Shown: positions 23,989 through 33,069, counted from the first letter of the stretch. The stretch: 64,000 nucleotides of DNA from Glaciecola sp964621345 (GCA_964621345.1 CAZUON010000001.1:141809-205808), one strand, 5' to 3'. Notes: generated by a model not told the origin, from the letters alone. Numbers and translations: made by a program.

Positions 23989-25527
23989 ATGACCACCATT
24001 CGTCAACAAGACTTCATTGATAGTGTCGAAGACGCACTGCAATTCATCTCTTACTATCATCCTCTTGACTATATTCAAGCAGTTGAGGCGGCGTATCACA
24101 AAGAAGAGAGTCAAGCGGCGAAAGATGCTATGGCGCAAATTTTAATCAATTCTAGAATGTCGGCTGAAGGCAAACGTCCCATATGCCAGGACACCGGAAT
24201 TGTGACCTGTTTTGTTAAAATTGGCATGGAAGTGACTTGGGATAAATCTGACCTTACAGTGCAGCAAATGGTCGATGAAGGTACCCGTCGTGCTTATCAA
24301 AATCCTGACAACCCACTTAGAGCTTCAATTGTGTCAGACCCTGCTGGTTTGCGTAAAAATACCAAAGATAATACACCGTCGGTAGTTCATATCGATATGG
24401 TAGCGGGTAATCAGGTAGAAGTGATGATTGCGGCAAAAGGCGGTGGTTCAGAGAATAAATCAAAAATGGTGATGCTCAATCCCAACGATGATATTGCCGA
24501 GTGGGTAGTTAAAACCCTACCTACCATGGGAGCCGGTTGGTGTCCGCCGGGTATGCTAGGAATAGGTATTGGCGGGACAGCTGAAAAGGCTGCTGTGCTG
24601 GCAAAAGAAAGTTTGATGGATCCGGTGGATATGCCTGAACTTCTTGAGCGTGGTCCGCAAACCACGGAAGAGAAGTTACGCGTTGATATTTATAAAAAAG
24701 TGAACGCGTTAGGTATAGGTGCACAGGGTTTAGGCGGTTTGACTACCGTTGTCGATGTAAAAATCATGTCTTTGCCGACCCATGCTGCCTCATTACCGAT
24801 TGCGATGATCCCCAACTGCGCGGCGACCCGTCATGCGCATTTCCATTTAGATGGCAGCGGCCCTGCTTTGCAAACGCAGCCTAAGTTGGAAGACTGGCCA
24901 GAAATTACATGGGAAGTGGGTGAAAACACCAGAAGAGTCAACCTCGACACCGTTACAAAAGAAGAGGTAACACAGTGGCAAGTGGGTGAAACCTTGTTAT
25001 TAAGCGGTAAAATGCTCACCGGCCGAGACGCGGCCCACAAACGCTTACAAACCATGTTTGATAAAGGTGAAGGCTTGCCAGACGGAGTGGATTTAGAGGG
25101 TAAATTCATTTACTACGTAGGCCCAGTAGATGCCGTTGGCGACGAAGCCGTTGGTCCGGCAGGTCCAACAACGGCGACACGTATGGATAAGTTCACCGAT
25201 ATGATGCTAGAAAAAACGGGTATTTTAGGCATGATTGGTAAAGCAGAGCGTGGCCCTGATACAGTGAAAAGTATTGCCGCTCATCAATCGTGTTATTTAA
25301 TGGCCGTTGGCGGTGCTGCATATTTGGTATCAAAGGCGATTAAAAATGCACGGGTTGTGGCCTTTGAAGATCTAGGCATGGAAGCAATATACGAGTTTGA
25401 AGTTGAAGATATGCCGGTAACGGTAGCCGTAGATAGCAGTGGCGCAAACGCCCACGAAACTGGCCCTGCTATTTGGAAGGCAAATATTGCAGACCTAGAT
25501 AAAAAATTGTCGAAAGGCAACGCATAA
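23989..25527 (+). CDS. Class I fumarate hydratase
   Basis: A 512-residue iron-sulfur fumarase (fumarate to malate, TCA cycle). Alpha-domain landmarks are GKRPICQDTG (Cys66), KGGGSENKSK, IGIGIGG and MIPNCAATRH. The C-terminal beta domain has YYVGPVDA, GPTTATRMD and GIIGK-like GMIGKAERG. The cluster cysteines expected of the FumA/FumB type appear present. The length is shorter than E. coli FumA (548) but usual for marine gammaproteobacterial class I fumarases. CGAGGAACT lies before the ATG at 23989, so the in-frame ATG at 23959 is rejected. A terminator follows at 25587. Being [4Fe-4S], it is oxygen-sensitive and is often replaced by FumC under iron limitation or oxidative stress. Confidence 0.94.
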   Translation: MTTIRQQDFIDSVEDALQFISYYHPLDYIQAVEAAYHKEESQAAKDAMAQILINSRMSAEGKRPICQDTGIVTCFVKIGMEVTWDKSDLTVQQMVDEGTRRAYQNPDNPLRASIVSDPAGLRKNTKDNTPSVVHIDMVAGNQVEVMIAAKGGGSENKSKMVMLNPNDDIAEWVVKTLPTMGAGWCPPGMLGIGIGGTAEKAAVLAKESLMDPVDMPELLERGPQTTEEKLRVDIYKKVNALGIGAQGLGGLTTVVDVKIMSLPTHAASLPIAMIPNCAATRHAHFHLDGSGPALQTQPKLEDWPEITWEVGENTRRVNLDTVTKEEVTQWQVGETLLLSGKMLTGRDAAHKRLQTMFDKGEGLPDGVDLEGKFIYYVGPVDAVGDEAVGPAGPTTATRMDKFTDMMLEKTGILGMIGKAERGPDTVKSIAAHQSCYLMAVGGAAYLVSKAIKNARVVAFEDLGMEAIYEFEVEDMPVTVAVDSSGANAHETGPAIWKANIADLDKKLSKGNA

Positions 25528-25586
25528 CAGGTTCTGTGCAAATGGGTATTGTTTTAAACCGTAAGCAATCCAATCGTTAGACCAAA

Positions 25587-25625
25587 AATAAGCGCTAGTG
25601 AGTCACTGGCGCTTATTCGTTTTTA
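25587..25625 (+). terminator. Intrinsic terminator after fumarase
   Basis: An almost perfect 15-bp inverted repeat (AATAAGCGCTAGTGA at 25587-25601 with TCACTGGCGCTTATT at 25603-25617) is followed by CGTTTTT. It ends the fumarase transcript and lies about 40 bp before rmuC. Confidence 0.8.
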
Positions 25626-25659
25626 CCTTTTTTAATATATAACTATTTTAGGAGTGTTG

Positions 25660-27186
25660 ATGTCTTTGTGGAATCTCATTGTTTCGTCGCCTTTGTATTT
25701 GATGCTGTCGACGGCGTTTGTCTGCCTACTTGTTGCCTTGGTCGTGTTTATGTTGATAAACAAACGCCATCAAGTTCAGCGTTTTGAGCAAGAAAACCAG
25801 CACCAGCAAGCAGTTTTATCATTGCAGCATCAGGGCGAAATGCAGCATCAAAATTACACGCAATTAGAAGCAAAGCTGGTGCAACAAGAGAGTAATCAAC
25901 AAGAGCAACAAGAGAAGTTTCAGCAACAACTGAGTGTTTATCAAGATAAACTCTACAAAAGCGAACGTCAGTTGGGAGAGTTTCAACAACAATCTAAACA
26001 ACTTGAAGACGCAAAAACGCAACAACAAACCCTAAAAGAAGAATTGCAGAGCGCACAAGCTGAACTGTCGGCTTTAAATGCACGTTTTGAAGGCTTGCAA
26101 TCGAGTGTTGCACAAGAGCGTAAGAGCTTTGATGAAAAGCTGAGCCTGCTCGAAAATGCAGAAGTGAAACTCAATACTCAATTTGAGAATTTAGCTAATA
26201 AAATCTTTGAACAAAAATCTGAAAAATTCACTAAAACGAGTGAATCGGGTATCAATCAGATTTTATCGCCTTTAAAGACACAAATAGACGACTTTAAACG
26301 ACAAATTACCGAGCAGTATACCCGTGAGGGACAAGAGCGCGCCTCTCTTAAAACAGAAATTTTAGGCTTAAAAGAGCTAAACCAACAAATTACCGAAGAA
26401 GCCGCAGCTTTAACTAATGCCTTAAAAGGCGACAACAAACAACAAGGAAATTGGGGCGAATTGGTTTTAGAGCGTATTTTGTCTGAATCGGGCTTGCGTA
26501 GCGGCCACGAATACGAAGTACAAAAGAGCGTGACCAACGAAGAAGGTAAACGTTATCAGCCCGATGTGGTAGTGCACTTACCAAACAATAAAGACATTGT
26601 TATTGATTCTAAAGTGTCGCTGATTGCTCATGAAAAGGTGGTGAACGCCCAAACTAAAGAAGAGCGCGAAAAAGCCTTACGCGATCATATTACGTCGTTA
26701 AAAGGGCATATAAAGGGGTTATCGTTAAAAGACTATCAGAAGTTATCGGGCGTAACCTCACTCGACTATGTATTAATGTTCATTCCCATTGAATCAGCTT
26801 TTATAAACGCCGTAGAGCAAGAGCCAGAATTAATAAAACTCGCCCTCGATAATCAAATTATGCTGGTGAGCCCTACGAATTTATTGGTCGCACTGCGCAC
26901 CATTAATAACATTTGGCAATACGAGTATCAAAACCAGAACGCCAAAGTCATTGCTGATAAAGCCTCTAAAATGTACGACAAGTTTGCTAATTTTGTGAGC
27001 GACATGGAGAAAATCGGCAAAAACATGGATACCCTGCGCACCAGCTACGACGGCGCAATGAACAAACTCTCCAGCGGTCGTGGAAATTTAATCAAACAAG
27101 CGGAAGATTTTAAAGCATTAGGTGTATCGACTACCAAGCAGCTCGACAGCAAATACAGTCAGACTGATACTGACGAGGATGCTTAA
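25660..27186 (+). CDS. rmuC: RmuC-family DNA recombination protein
   Basis: A 508-residue protein with an N-terminal transmembrane helix (about residues 10-32), a long Gln-rich coiled coil (about 40-250), then the RmuC nuclease-like domain. The domain contains GNWGELVLERILSESGL, YQPDVVVHLP, VIDSKVSL and LMFIPIE, the last two forming the PD-(D/E)xK-like core. RmuC limits inversions at short inverted repeats in E. coli. It is membrane-anchored, with coiled coil projecting into the cytoplasm. TTTAGGAG precedes the ATG at 25660, which is preferred to the GTG two codons earlier. No partner genes are adjacent. Confidence 0.93.
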   Translation: MSLWNLIVSSPLYLMLSTAFVCLLVALVVFMLINKRHQVQRFEQENQHQQAVLSLQHQGEMQHQNYTQLEAKLVQQESNQQEQQEKFQQQLSVYQDKLYKSERQLGEFQQQSKQLEDAKTQQQTLKEELQSAQAELSALNARFEGLQSSVAQERKSFDEKLSLLENAEVKLNTQFENLANKIFEQKSEKFTKTSESGINQILSPLKTQIDDFKRQITEQYTREGQERASLKTEILGLKELNQQITEEAAALTNALKGDNKQQGNWGELVLERILSESGLRSGHEYEVQKSVTNEEGKRYQPDVVVHLPNNKDIVIDSKVSLIAHEKVVNAQTKEEREKALRDHITSLKGHIKGLSLKDYQKLSGVTSLDYVLMFIPIESAFINAVEQEPELIKLALDNQIMLVSPTNLLVALRTINNIWQYEYQNQNAKVIADKASKMYDKFANFVSDMEKIGKNMDTLRTSYDGAMNKLSSGRGNLIKQAEDFKALGVSTTKQLDSKYSQTDTDEDA

Positions 27187-27366
27187 AAATCAATAGAGCA
27201 GAGATTATTGCCTGCGTTCTTTAAGCTCAAAAGTTCATAGCGACGCTGATGTGAAATAGATGAAATATCAATGGCATAATCGCACAAATGTCATCGTGGC
27301 GCAGGCCACGACCTCCATAAATCAACGCCGAAACTTATCAAGGCTCATCTTAAACAAGCAGAATAT

Positions 27367-27852
27367 TCAACCACGCAAAGCTGAAGTGAGCTCTTTAGCC
27401 AAAGCATCAGCTGTCACTTGTTCAAAAAACTTCTTTATACACACTCGTCTTTTTTTGCCTTTTTTAAACCCTTTTAGGTCAGCGTACACAATAAATAAAG
27501 GGGCTTTACGTGATGTATTGGATTGTCTTGTTATATCAGCCCCTTGCGTATCAGCATATTCTTTACGAACATACACCGTTGAAAATTCGTCAAATGAGTA
27601 AGAACGTTTTGCAAAATGTAGTATCAAACTATGCTGTGTGGTTAACTGCTTTTTGTGGGCATCAACAACGATTATGCGTTTATAAAAACAGCCCAGCATA
27701 CATGCAAGCCAAAGCATAAGTCCCATACTTGCGAATGCGGCATCAGACGTACCAACGTCCGTTAAATATCCAAGCAGTAATATAGACGATACGATTAAGC
27801 CAAATATTGAGATATAAAAAATTAGCGGTCTTACGCGCTCTTCTATTTTCAT
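27367..27852 (-). CDS. Membrane protein of unknown function (two TM helices)
   Basis: Not recognised. A 161-residue protein with two hydrophobic helices (about residues 9-30 and 38-57), followed by a basic beta-rich cytoplasmic domain of about 100 residues with a PH-like look (RIIVVDAHKKQL, SYSFDEFSTVYV) and a Lys/Arg cluster GFKKGKKRRV. The ATG at 27852 is preceded by CAAGGAAGAGC. It is monocistronic, convergent with rmuC and divergent from the phosphatase-like lipoprotein. No function is proposed. Confidence 0.65.
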   Translation of the reverse strand: MKIEERVRPLIFYISIFGLIVSSILLLGYLTDVGTSDAAFASMGLMLWLACMLGCFYKRIIVVDAHKKQLTTQHSLILHFAKRSYSFDEFSTVYVRKEYADTQGADITRQSNTSRKAPLFIVYADLKGFKKGKKRRVCIKKFFEQVTADALAKELTSALRG

Positions 27853-27935
27853 TGTGCTCTTCCTTGCTTTGAATTTATTTATCTTTATATTATGCGACCA
27901 TCACCTCGCTATTGCTGCCTATACTGGAATACACC

Positions 27936-29399
27936 ATGACTAAAGCCAAGTTTTTATGTTTAACTTTCTCTTTATTGTTTTTAATTGCTTGCTCAGAGGC
28001 GACTAACTCGGCGATTAAGCCGAGCAAAGAGACAGTGAGTCAAATAGAGAGTGAACAAATGAATTATCCAAATAGCGTTAAATTCGCACAGTTTAATGTA
28101 TCTTTTGCTCACGATGGCGACCCTAGTGAGAATTACGAGCAATGGGTTAAGTTTATGGGCTTGTCTCATCAGCAGCAAAACCAATTAATCGAGCAATGGC
28201 AATCTGAACAAGGCAGTGAACAAGACGCTAAATTGGCCCAGCGCGTTATTCAAATTCGAAACATAGCGGCGATTATTCAATCGGTTCGGCCTGATGTGCT
28301 TTTGCTAAACGAATTTAATAATGACGGGCTAGGTGAAGATTACGCCGCGCTAAGGGGATTTCAAAACAACTATTTAAACCATAGTCAAAGCCTAAACAGT
28401 ATTGACGGCGGTGATTTGCAAGAGCCTATTGTGTATCCTTTTGTACAAAATTTTGCGACAAATACGGGGCTCTCGTCGGGCATAGATTTAAACAACAATG
28501 GATTTTCTGCAAGCGACCCTAATGATGCATTTGGATTTGGCTTTTATCATGGTCATTATGCCTTTGCGCTTATGTCGAAGTATGAAATCGATACCGAAAA
28601 TATGCGTAGCTTCCAAACCTTTAAGCGCAAAGATTTACCCGGTGCGGTAATGCCAGTGATTAATGTGTGTGATGGTTCAAGAGATATACCAGAATCATTA
28701 AAGTGCGGCGACAATTGGTTTAACGCACAAGCATGGGAGGCACTGCGTCTGTCGTCTAAAAATCATGTAGATGCGCCTATTCTTATTCCAAGTCAGGATG
28801 GAAATACTATAATTCACGCATTGCTGGCGCACCCAACCCCGCCGGCTTTTGATACTGTTAGCGACAATAACAAATATCGCAACAGTGAAGAGAACCTGTT
28901 TTGGTTGCACTACATAAATGAGTCGAGTGAAGCGCAGGGCGCTGACGTTGTATCACCCATTTACGATGATAAAGGTGAGCGAGGCGGCTTGCGAGGCGAG
29001 AATTTTGTGATAATGGGAGATTTAAATGCCGACGCCCAAATTAGAACAGGACGAGATCCTCGATTTAACGGTATTGAACAATTAATGTCGTCACCGATGG
29101 TGAATCAAACTGTGGCACCTGCTGATGCTGAGTTTACCCCAAGTTCACAAGGCGCAGCGCAAGCCGAACTAAGACGCCCGCATCCTTTTGCCCGCACACG
29201 AACATCAACCTTTGGCGCACGCGCAGACTATAGTGTGCCTTCTGCTAGTTTACGTGTAGTAGATTCTGGAGTGTATTGGCAAGCAGAAGGTGAAGCCGGC
29301 AGGTTACTGTTTAACGACAAAAGAATTGGTGAGCGCGGCAGCGACAAAGAGGTTTCGTCTGATCACCGCTTAGTATGGGTAACTATTGCTCTTGATTAA
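27936..29399 (+). CDS. Endonuclease/exonuclease/phosphatase-family lipoprotein
   Basis: A 487-residue exported protein with a lipobox-like LIAC after the hydrophobic N-terminus. The body fits the EEP superfamily: an N-terminal strand KFAQFNVSF, metal-binding Glu in DVLLLNEFN, catalytic MGDLNADA (Asp, Asn) and the C-terminal SSDHRLVW (Asp, His). Such lipoproteins are often phosphodiesterases, phosphatases or extracellular nucleases, and the substrate cannot be decided here. The ATG at 27936 is chosen because it starts the signal peptide. A TTG at 27912 would spoil it. The gene ends in a GGGGTCAG-type palindrome that acts as a shared terminator with the convergent MerR gene. Confidence 0.85.
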   Translation: MTKAKFLCLTFSLLFLIACSEATNSAIKPSKETVSQIESEQMNYPNSVKFAQFNVSFAHDGDPSENYEQWVKFMGLSHQQQNQLIEQWQSEQGSEQDAKLAQRVIQIRNIAAIIQSVRPDVLLLNEFNNDGLGEDYAALRGFQNNYLNHSQSLNSIDGGDLQEPIVYPFVQNFATNTGLSSGIDLNNNGFSASDPNDAFGFGFYHGHYAFALMSKYEIDTENMRSFQTFKRKDLPGAVMPVINVCDGSRDIPESLKCGDNWFNAQAWEALRLSSKNHVDAPILIPSQDGNTIIHALLAHPTPPAFDTVSDNNKYRNSEENLFWLHYINESSEAQGADVVSPIYDDKGERGGLRGENFVIMGDLNADAQIRTGRDPRFNGIEQLMSSPMVNQTVAPADAEFTPSSQGAAQAELRRPHPFARTRTSTFGARADYSVPSASLRVVDSGVYWQAEGEAGRLLFNDKRIGERGSDKEVSSDHRLVWVTIALD

Positions 29400-29438
29400 C
29401 CCCTTAGCTAGATAACCAAGGCGGTGCTTGTAAGAAAC

Positions 29439-29482
29439 AAAAGGGGGCAGTATTAAATAATATTAACACTGACCCCCTTTTT
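29439..29482. repeat. GGGGTCAG-type palindrome, copy 1 (bidirectional terminator)
   Basis: An imperfect palindrome, AAAAGGGGGCAGTATTAA ... TTAACACTGACCCCCTTTTT, lies between the convergent lipoprotein and MerR genes. It has A-runs before and T-runs after, so it can terminate on both strands. Its right arm is nearly identical to the arms of the second copy at 30400-30447. The GGGGTCAG/CTGACCCC core recalls palindromes associated with REP-type elements in other proteobacteria. Confidence 0.75.
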
Positions 29483-29513
29483 ATCTGAGCCAAAAACCAA
29501 ACATCGAAACGTT

Positions 29514-30350
29514 TTACTTTAAGTGAATATATTCTTCTTCGTTGTCTTTAAGCGTATTTTCGGCAAAGTAATCCATAGCATCAAAATAGTGTTTGGCCAT
29601 GCCTTGTTGATAGGTTTCATATATATCAACGACGACATTGTCTTGTCTTCCTTCTTCGTTGGTAAGCTTTAAAAACGCATAGTTAGCGCCCTCGAAATCT
29701 TCCATGGTTTTGTACAGCATACTGTTCATTAGGATGTAAGCTTCTTTTATTAGAGCCTGTACCTTTTCATCTTCTATGGGAAGGTGCGTGACTTTCATAT
29801 ACTGCTCAGTCCATTCGTCTCCCTCGTGTTTCAAATCATGAATATCTTCATCTGATATTTTACCGTAGGCTTCAAGAATCTCTTCACCACTTTCGTCTTG
29901 CTTTATTTCAGATTTCCATTCATCTACTTTATCTTGTGGTAGCCCTTTTAATATAACATCTAAATTTTCTTCACCTTTTGCCATCATAATTGATACCTCG
30001 ATTTTGTTAATCATTTCTTCAGTGTCTTCACGACGTTTTATTAGCAAATTGCGTTGTCTCTGCAAAGCACTTAACAAGTCAAAGTCTTCAGCATGGATAA
30101 TGGTGGTGATGTCCTCAATACTCATATCTATTCGTCGATAAATAATTATCTGCTGCAATAATGCTGCATCATAGGAAGAGTAAAAACGATACCCGTTATT
30201 ATCCCGCTTCGCTTTAAGTAAATTCTTCTCGTCGTAAAAATGCAGGGTACGCACGCTCACGCCGCTTAACTTACTTAACTGTCCCACGCTGAACTTTTTC
30301 TCTTTGCTATTCACTTTACTTAAAGACCTTTGCTCTATATTTGCTAACAA
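29514..30350 (-). CDS. MerR-family regulator with TipAS-like domain
   Basis: A protein of 278 residues if it starts at the TTG at 30350, or 266 from the GTG at 30314. The N-terminal MerR winged helix is clear (FSVGQLSKLSGVSVRTLHFYDEKNLL, then GYRFYS). A dimerisation helix follows (about 95-130), then an acidic C-terminal TipAS-like antibiotic-recognition domain with EWTEQYMKV and GMAKHYFDAMDYF. TipAL-type proteins bind thiopeptides or other amphipathic compounds and activate multidrug genes. No transporter is adjacent. The gene is bracketed by two copies of one palindromic repeat. The start remains uncertain for lack of a clear ribosome site. Confidence 0.85.
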   Translation of the reverse strand: MLANIEQRSLSKVNSKEKKFSVGQLSKLSGVSVRTLHFYDEKNLLKAKRDNNGYRFYSSYDAALLQQIIIYRRIDMSIEDITTIIHAEDFDLLSALQRQRNLLIKRREDTEEMINKIEVSIMMAKGEENLDVILKGLPQDKVDEWKSEIKQDESGEEILEAYGKISDEDIHDLKHEGDEWTEQYMKVTHLPIEDEKVQALIKEAYILMNSMLYKTMEDFEGANYAFLKLTNEEGRQDNVVVDIYETYQQGMAKHYFDAMDYFAENTLKDNEEEYIHLK

Positions 30351-30399
30351 GGTGATGCTGAAGTATTACCTTAGGTGAGGGTCAAGATATATATATTTG

Positions 30400-30447
30400 A
30401 AAAAAAGGGGTCAGTGTTAATTTTAATTAACACTGACCCCTTTTTTT
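30400..30447. repeat. GGGGTCAG-type palindrome, copy 2 (terminator)
   Basis: A perfect 21-bp inverted repeat: seven A then GGGGTCAGTGTTAA (30400-30420), a 6-base centre, and TTAACACTGACCCC with seven T (30427-30447). It separates the beta-lactamase-fold gene from merR, both on the minus strand, and would terminate transcription in either direction. It shares its core with copy 1, about 960 bp away. Confidence 0.85.
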
Positions 30448-30456
30448 GACCGGCTT

Positions 30457-31824
30457 TTATCTTTCATAGTTATTTGGATTAAAGTGGCTTTTATAGTCCG
30501 TCTTTAATTTTCTAGCCGTTGAAAATGCTTGTTGTGCCTCTTTAATTTTACCAAGAGAATAATAACCAAATGCTAATCCATCGTGTACGTCTGGTATATC
30601 TGGATATTCAATGGTAAGAAACTTTAATAATGGGAACGCTAGCTCGGGTTTATGATCTGCGATCAGTTCACGTGCTAAGTCTGTAATTACTCTGCCAATA
30701 AAAGTTGAATAGCCTTTCTGTGAATAACTCTTTTTAAAGTTATTTTGAAACTGCATCTCATCGTTTTCTATAAAAAATTGATACGCAAAAAGCTGGGGTG
30801 GAATTTTTGGTGCTTGATATTGTTCATTATCGAGTACTTTTCTTATTTGATATGACAACTGCTCCGCTTGCAGCCGGTCGACATTCGCTAACACAATAAC
30901 GATCATGTTTTTCTCAAAGTCTACTTCAACGGCTGTGCTAACGCCTTTTCCACCGCCAAAAGCTAACCACTCCTTGGGGGATTGTTGTAGGGATTTAAAA
31001 AAATTTAAAGAATCTGGTTTTAATAGTTTTTTGTTAATGAACAAAGCATTATAAAACGAGTGCAATTCTTCAACTCTCATCTTACCCCCTCCATCAGGAG
31101 ATGGATGCTCACGCTGAATCAGTGGCACATAAACAGTCTTATTATCGTATCTAAGGTGGTATGGCGATGCGGTGTTATTGCTTAAATATTTATTACTTTT
31201 TTGCTCAGTAGAATTGTCAGCATCCTTATCAATATGCTGACCGAATAAGGTCCAGTAATCTGTTTTATAAACCTCTTCCAAAATAGCGCCCAAAACAATG
31301 TAGCCATAGTTTGAGTATTTACGCTCACTATTTGGTTTAAATAAAAGCGGTCTATTTTTTAATAGTTCAAGCTTTTCTGCGATGGTTCTGAACTTTGTCG
31401 GGTTAGCGCGATACTCGGCGGTAAATACATCTGCGAAGCCTGAACGATGCCTTAACAAATCTTCAATAGTGATTAATTTAGCTTGGTAGTCAGTAAATTC
31501 TATTGAAAATTTACTTAAGGTGTCGTCGAGCTTAATTAACCCCTTGTCGACAGCTTGCAATGTTAATACAGCTGTAAAATCTTTTTGAATGGAACCGATA
31601 TCAAACCTAGTTTTTAAAGAGTTGGGTATCTTTTTTTCTTGATTTGCGTACCCAGTAGCTTGCGTATATATTTCGGTATTATCTTGGCTAACGTAAACAA
31701 TGCCAGAAAACTTGAGGGTTGCTTCATAGTCTTTGATGAGCTGATTTAGCTTAACATTCGCCATGGCGTTTGAAGTTGCTACACATACAACAAACACACT
31801 TATCATAGTTACAATATTCTTCAC
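30457..31824 (-). CDS. Serine beta-lactamase-fold protein with C-terminal TPR
   Basis: A 455-residue exported protein. The start is taken as the GTG at 31824, preceded by AAAAAGGAATTTACTTC, giving a signal peptide ending near NAMA. The class C beta-lactamase/PBP-like domain shows the catalytic SxxK as Ser78-x-x-Lys81 (DIGSIQK) and YxN as Tyr170-Ser-Asn172. A Gly-rich FGGGKG may stand for the KTG strand. The last 100 residues look like TPR repeats. Members are often esterases or D-amino-acid peptidases rather than resistance enzymes. The reading frame can be extended through the 100 N to 32016, but that extension is an artefact of duplicated contig ends. It begins 38 bp after the TIM-barrel gene stop. 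Confidence 0.85.
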   Translation of the reverse strand: MKNIVTMISVFVVCVATSNAMANVKLNQLIKDYEATLKFSGIVYVSQDNTEIYTQATGYANQEKKIPNSLKTRFDIGSIQKDFTAVLTLQAVDKGLIKLDDTLSKFSIEFTDYQAKLITIEDLLRHRSGFADVFTAEYRANPTKFRTIAEKLELLKNRPLLFKPNSERKYSNYGYIVLGAILEEVYKTDYWTLFGQHIDKDADNSTEQKSNKYLSNNTASPYHLRYDNKTVYVPLIQREHPSPDGGGKMRVEELHSFYNALFINKKLLKPDSLNFFKSLQQSPKEWLAFGGGKGVSTAVEVDFEKNMIVIVLANVDRLQAEQLSYQIRKVLDNEQYQAPKIPPQLFAYQFFIENDEMQFQNNFKKSYSQKGYSTFIGRVITDLARELIADHKPELAFPLLKFLTIEYPDIPDVHDGLAFGYYSLGKIKEAQQAFSTARKLKTDYKSHFNPNNYER

Positions 31825-31996
31825 GAAGTAAATTCCTTTTTNNNNNNNNNNNNNNNNNNNNNNNNNNNNNNNNNNNNNNNNNNNNNNNNNNNNNNNNNNN
31901 NNNNNNNNNNNNNNNNNNNNNNNNNNNNNNNNNNNNNNNNNACAACAAACACACTTATCATAGTTACAATATTCTTCACGAAGTAAATTCCTTTTT
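31787..31996. other. Assembly gap (100 N) with duplicated 55-bp ends
   Basis: Positions 31842-31941 are exactly 100 N. The 55 bases before (31787-31841) are identical to the 55 bases after (31942-31996), covering the start codon and ribosome site of the beta-lactamase-fold gene. This is what scaffolding produces when two overlapping contigs are joined without merging. The true sequence probably contains this segment once. Confidence 0.9.
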
Positions 31997-32016
31997 TTCA
32001 ACCTTTTTTGTTTCAA

Positions 32017-33045
32017 TCACCAGAGTCGTTTTAATAAGTCTCGGGTTTGTTTGATGCCGGTTACGGGGTCTGAGCTGTGACCTTCGAATTCAACGCTGTG
32101 GTAGCCGTCAAAATTGTTTTGTTTGGCGATGTTTAGCATGCGATCAACGTCGATTGTGGTTTCAAAGCCATCATCGTTAAAGGCATAGGTTTTTACGCTA
32201 ACGGAATTGGTGAAGGGCATGAGTTTTTCAACGCCTTCATAGCGGTCGTATACTTGCTCAGTTTGCCAAATTTCGGTTTCAGACCACTTGAAGTTGTCGT
32301 AATCGAGAAACACTTGCAGAGCAGGGTGCTTGGCTTGTTCCATTAGTGCCACAAGCCAGTCTGCGTTGCTCGACAAACCGCCATGGTTTTCAACTAACAA
32401 CACCACACCGTTTGCTTTTGCATAATCGGCTAGGGCTGTGCAGCTCTCTAGTGAGTTATTTAACTGCGTTTGCCAATCACCAATACCATGGGCATTCACT
32501 CTGACCGACGCGCAACCAATTTTCGCAGCAACGTCAATCCATCTTTTATGATTTTCAACTGCTTGTAAACGTTGTTGCAAGTCGTTGTGCCCTAAGTAAC
32601 CTTCTTGGTCGAGCATGAGATTATTGGCAACAATGGCGTTGTCGGCGCAGCGCTGCTTTAATTCGGCCCAGTAGGCGTCGTTGTTTACTTGGTCAAAGTA
32701 AAAGGTGTTTACAAAATCAACCGCATTGATGCCAAAAGTGGTTTGGGTATATTCCGGGAACATCATAGGCGAAAGCTCGCCTTGCAATACTTTTGCCGGG
32801 TCGCTTTGCAACCATGCCTGCCACTGCTCATAATTCTCATTAAAGGTATTACCAAATTGTGCGGTTTGCAGCGCCCACTGTGCTAGGGATAGTTTAAGTT
32901 CTGGCTTTGCAGCCTCACCACTTACAAGCCCAGAAGCCGTTTTGTCGCTGCATGCGCCAAGGGTGAGCAAGCTTGCCCCAAATGCGGCCCCGCCGAGTAA
33001 TGTTTTATTAAATTGCCTGCGACTTAAATGGTATTTGGTTGACAT
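32017..33045 (-). CDS. Tat-exported sugar isomerase-like TIM-barrel lipoprotein
   Basis: A 342-residue protein with a twin-arginine signal (LSRRQFNKTLL) and a lipobox-like LTLGAC. The rest fits the xylose-isomerase-like TIM-barrel family (AP_endonuc_2; sugar phosphate isomerase/epimerase): VRVNAHG, LLVENHGGLSSN with a metal-ligand Glu, VFLDYDNF and YHSVEFEGHS. Such secreted versions usually act on sugars or inositols, and the substrate is unknown. It lies on the same strand as, and 38 bp upstream of, the beta-lactamase-fold gene, and 24 bp after the HEAT-like gene, suggesting an operon. GCAAGGAGCG precedes the ATG. Confidence 0.87.
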   Translation of the reverse strand: MSTKYHLSRRQFNKTLLGGAAFGASLLTLGACSDKTASGLVSGEAAKPELKLSLAQWALQTAQFGNTFNENYEQWQAWLQSDPAKVLQGELSPMMFPEYTQTTFGINAVDFVNTFYFDQVNNDAYWAELKQRCADNAIVANNLMLDQEGYLGHNDLQQRLQAVENHKRWIDVAAKIGCASVRVNAHGIGDWQTQLNNSLESCTALADYAKANGVVLLVENHGGLSSNADWLVALMEQAKHPALQVFLDYDNFKWSETEIWQTEQVYDRYEGVEKLMPFTNSVSVKTYAFNDDGFETTIDVDRMLNIAKQNNFDGYHSVEFEGHSSDPVTGIKQTRDLLKRLW

Positions 33046-33069
33046 GATGAACGCTCCTTGCAGTGTGAT

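Noticed and set aside
27260..27719. Open frames on the plus strand opposite the two-TM membrane protein
   Set aside because: They lack ribosome sites and sensible composition, while the minus-strand frame has a proper start, membrane helices and a charged domain.
29439..30447. An insertion sequence between the two palindromes
   Set aside because: The only gene between the repeats is a regulator. There is no transposase and no target-site duplication that I could see, so only a repeat-bounded gene is claimed.
30457..31824. Antibiotic-resistance beta-lactamase
   Set aside because: The SxxK and YxN motifs are present but the third motif is not a clear KTG and there is a C-terminal TPR region, so an esterase or peptidase role is at least as likely.
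30457..32016. A 519-residue reading frame running through the N gap
   Set aside because: The extra N-terminus is a translation of 100 N plus a second, out-of-frame copy of the same 55 bp. The real start is the GTG at 31824 with its own ribosome site and signal peptide.
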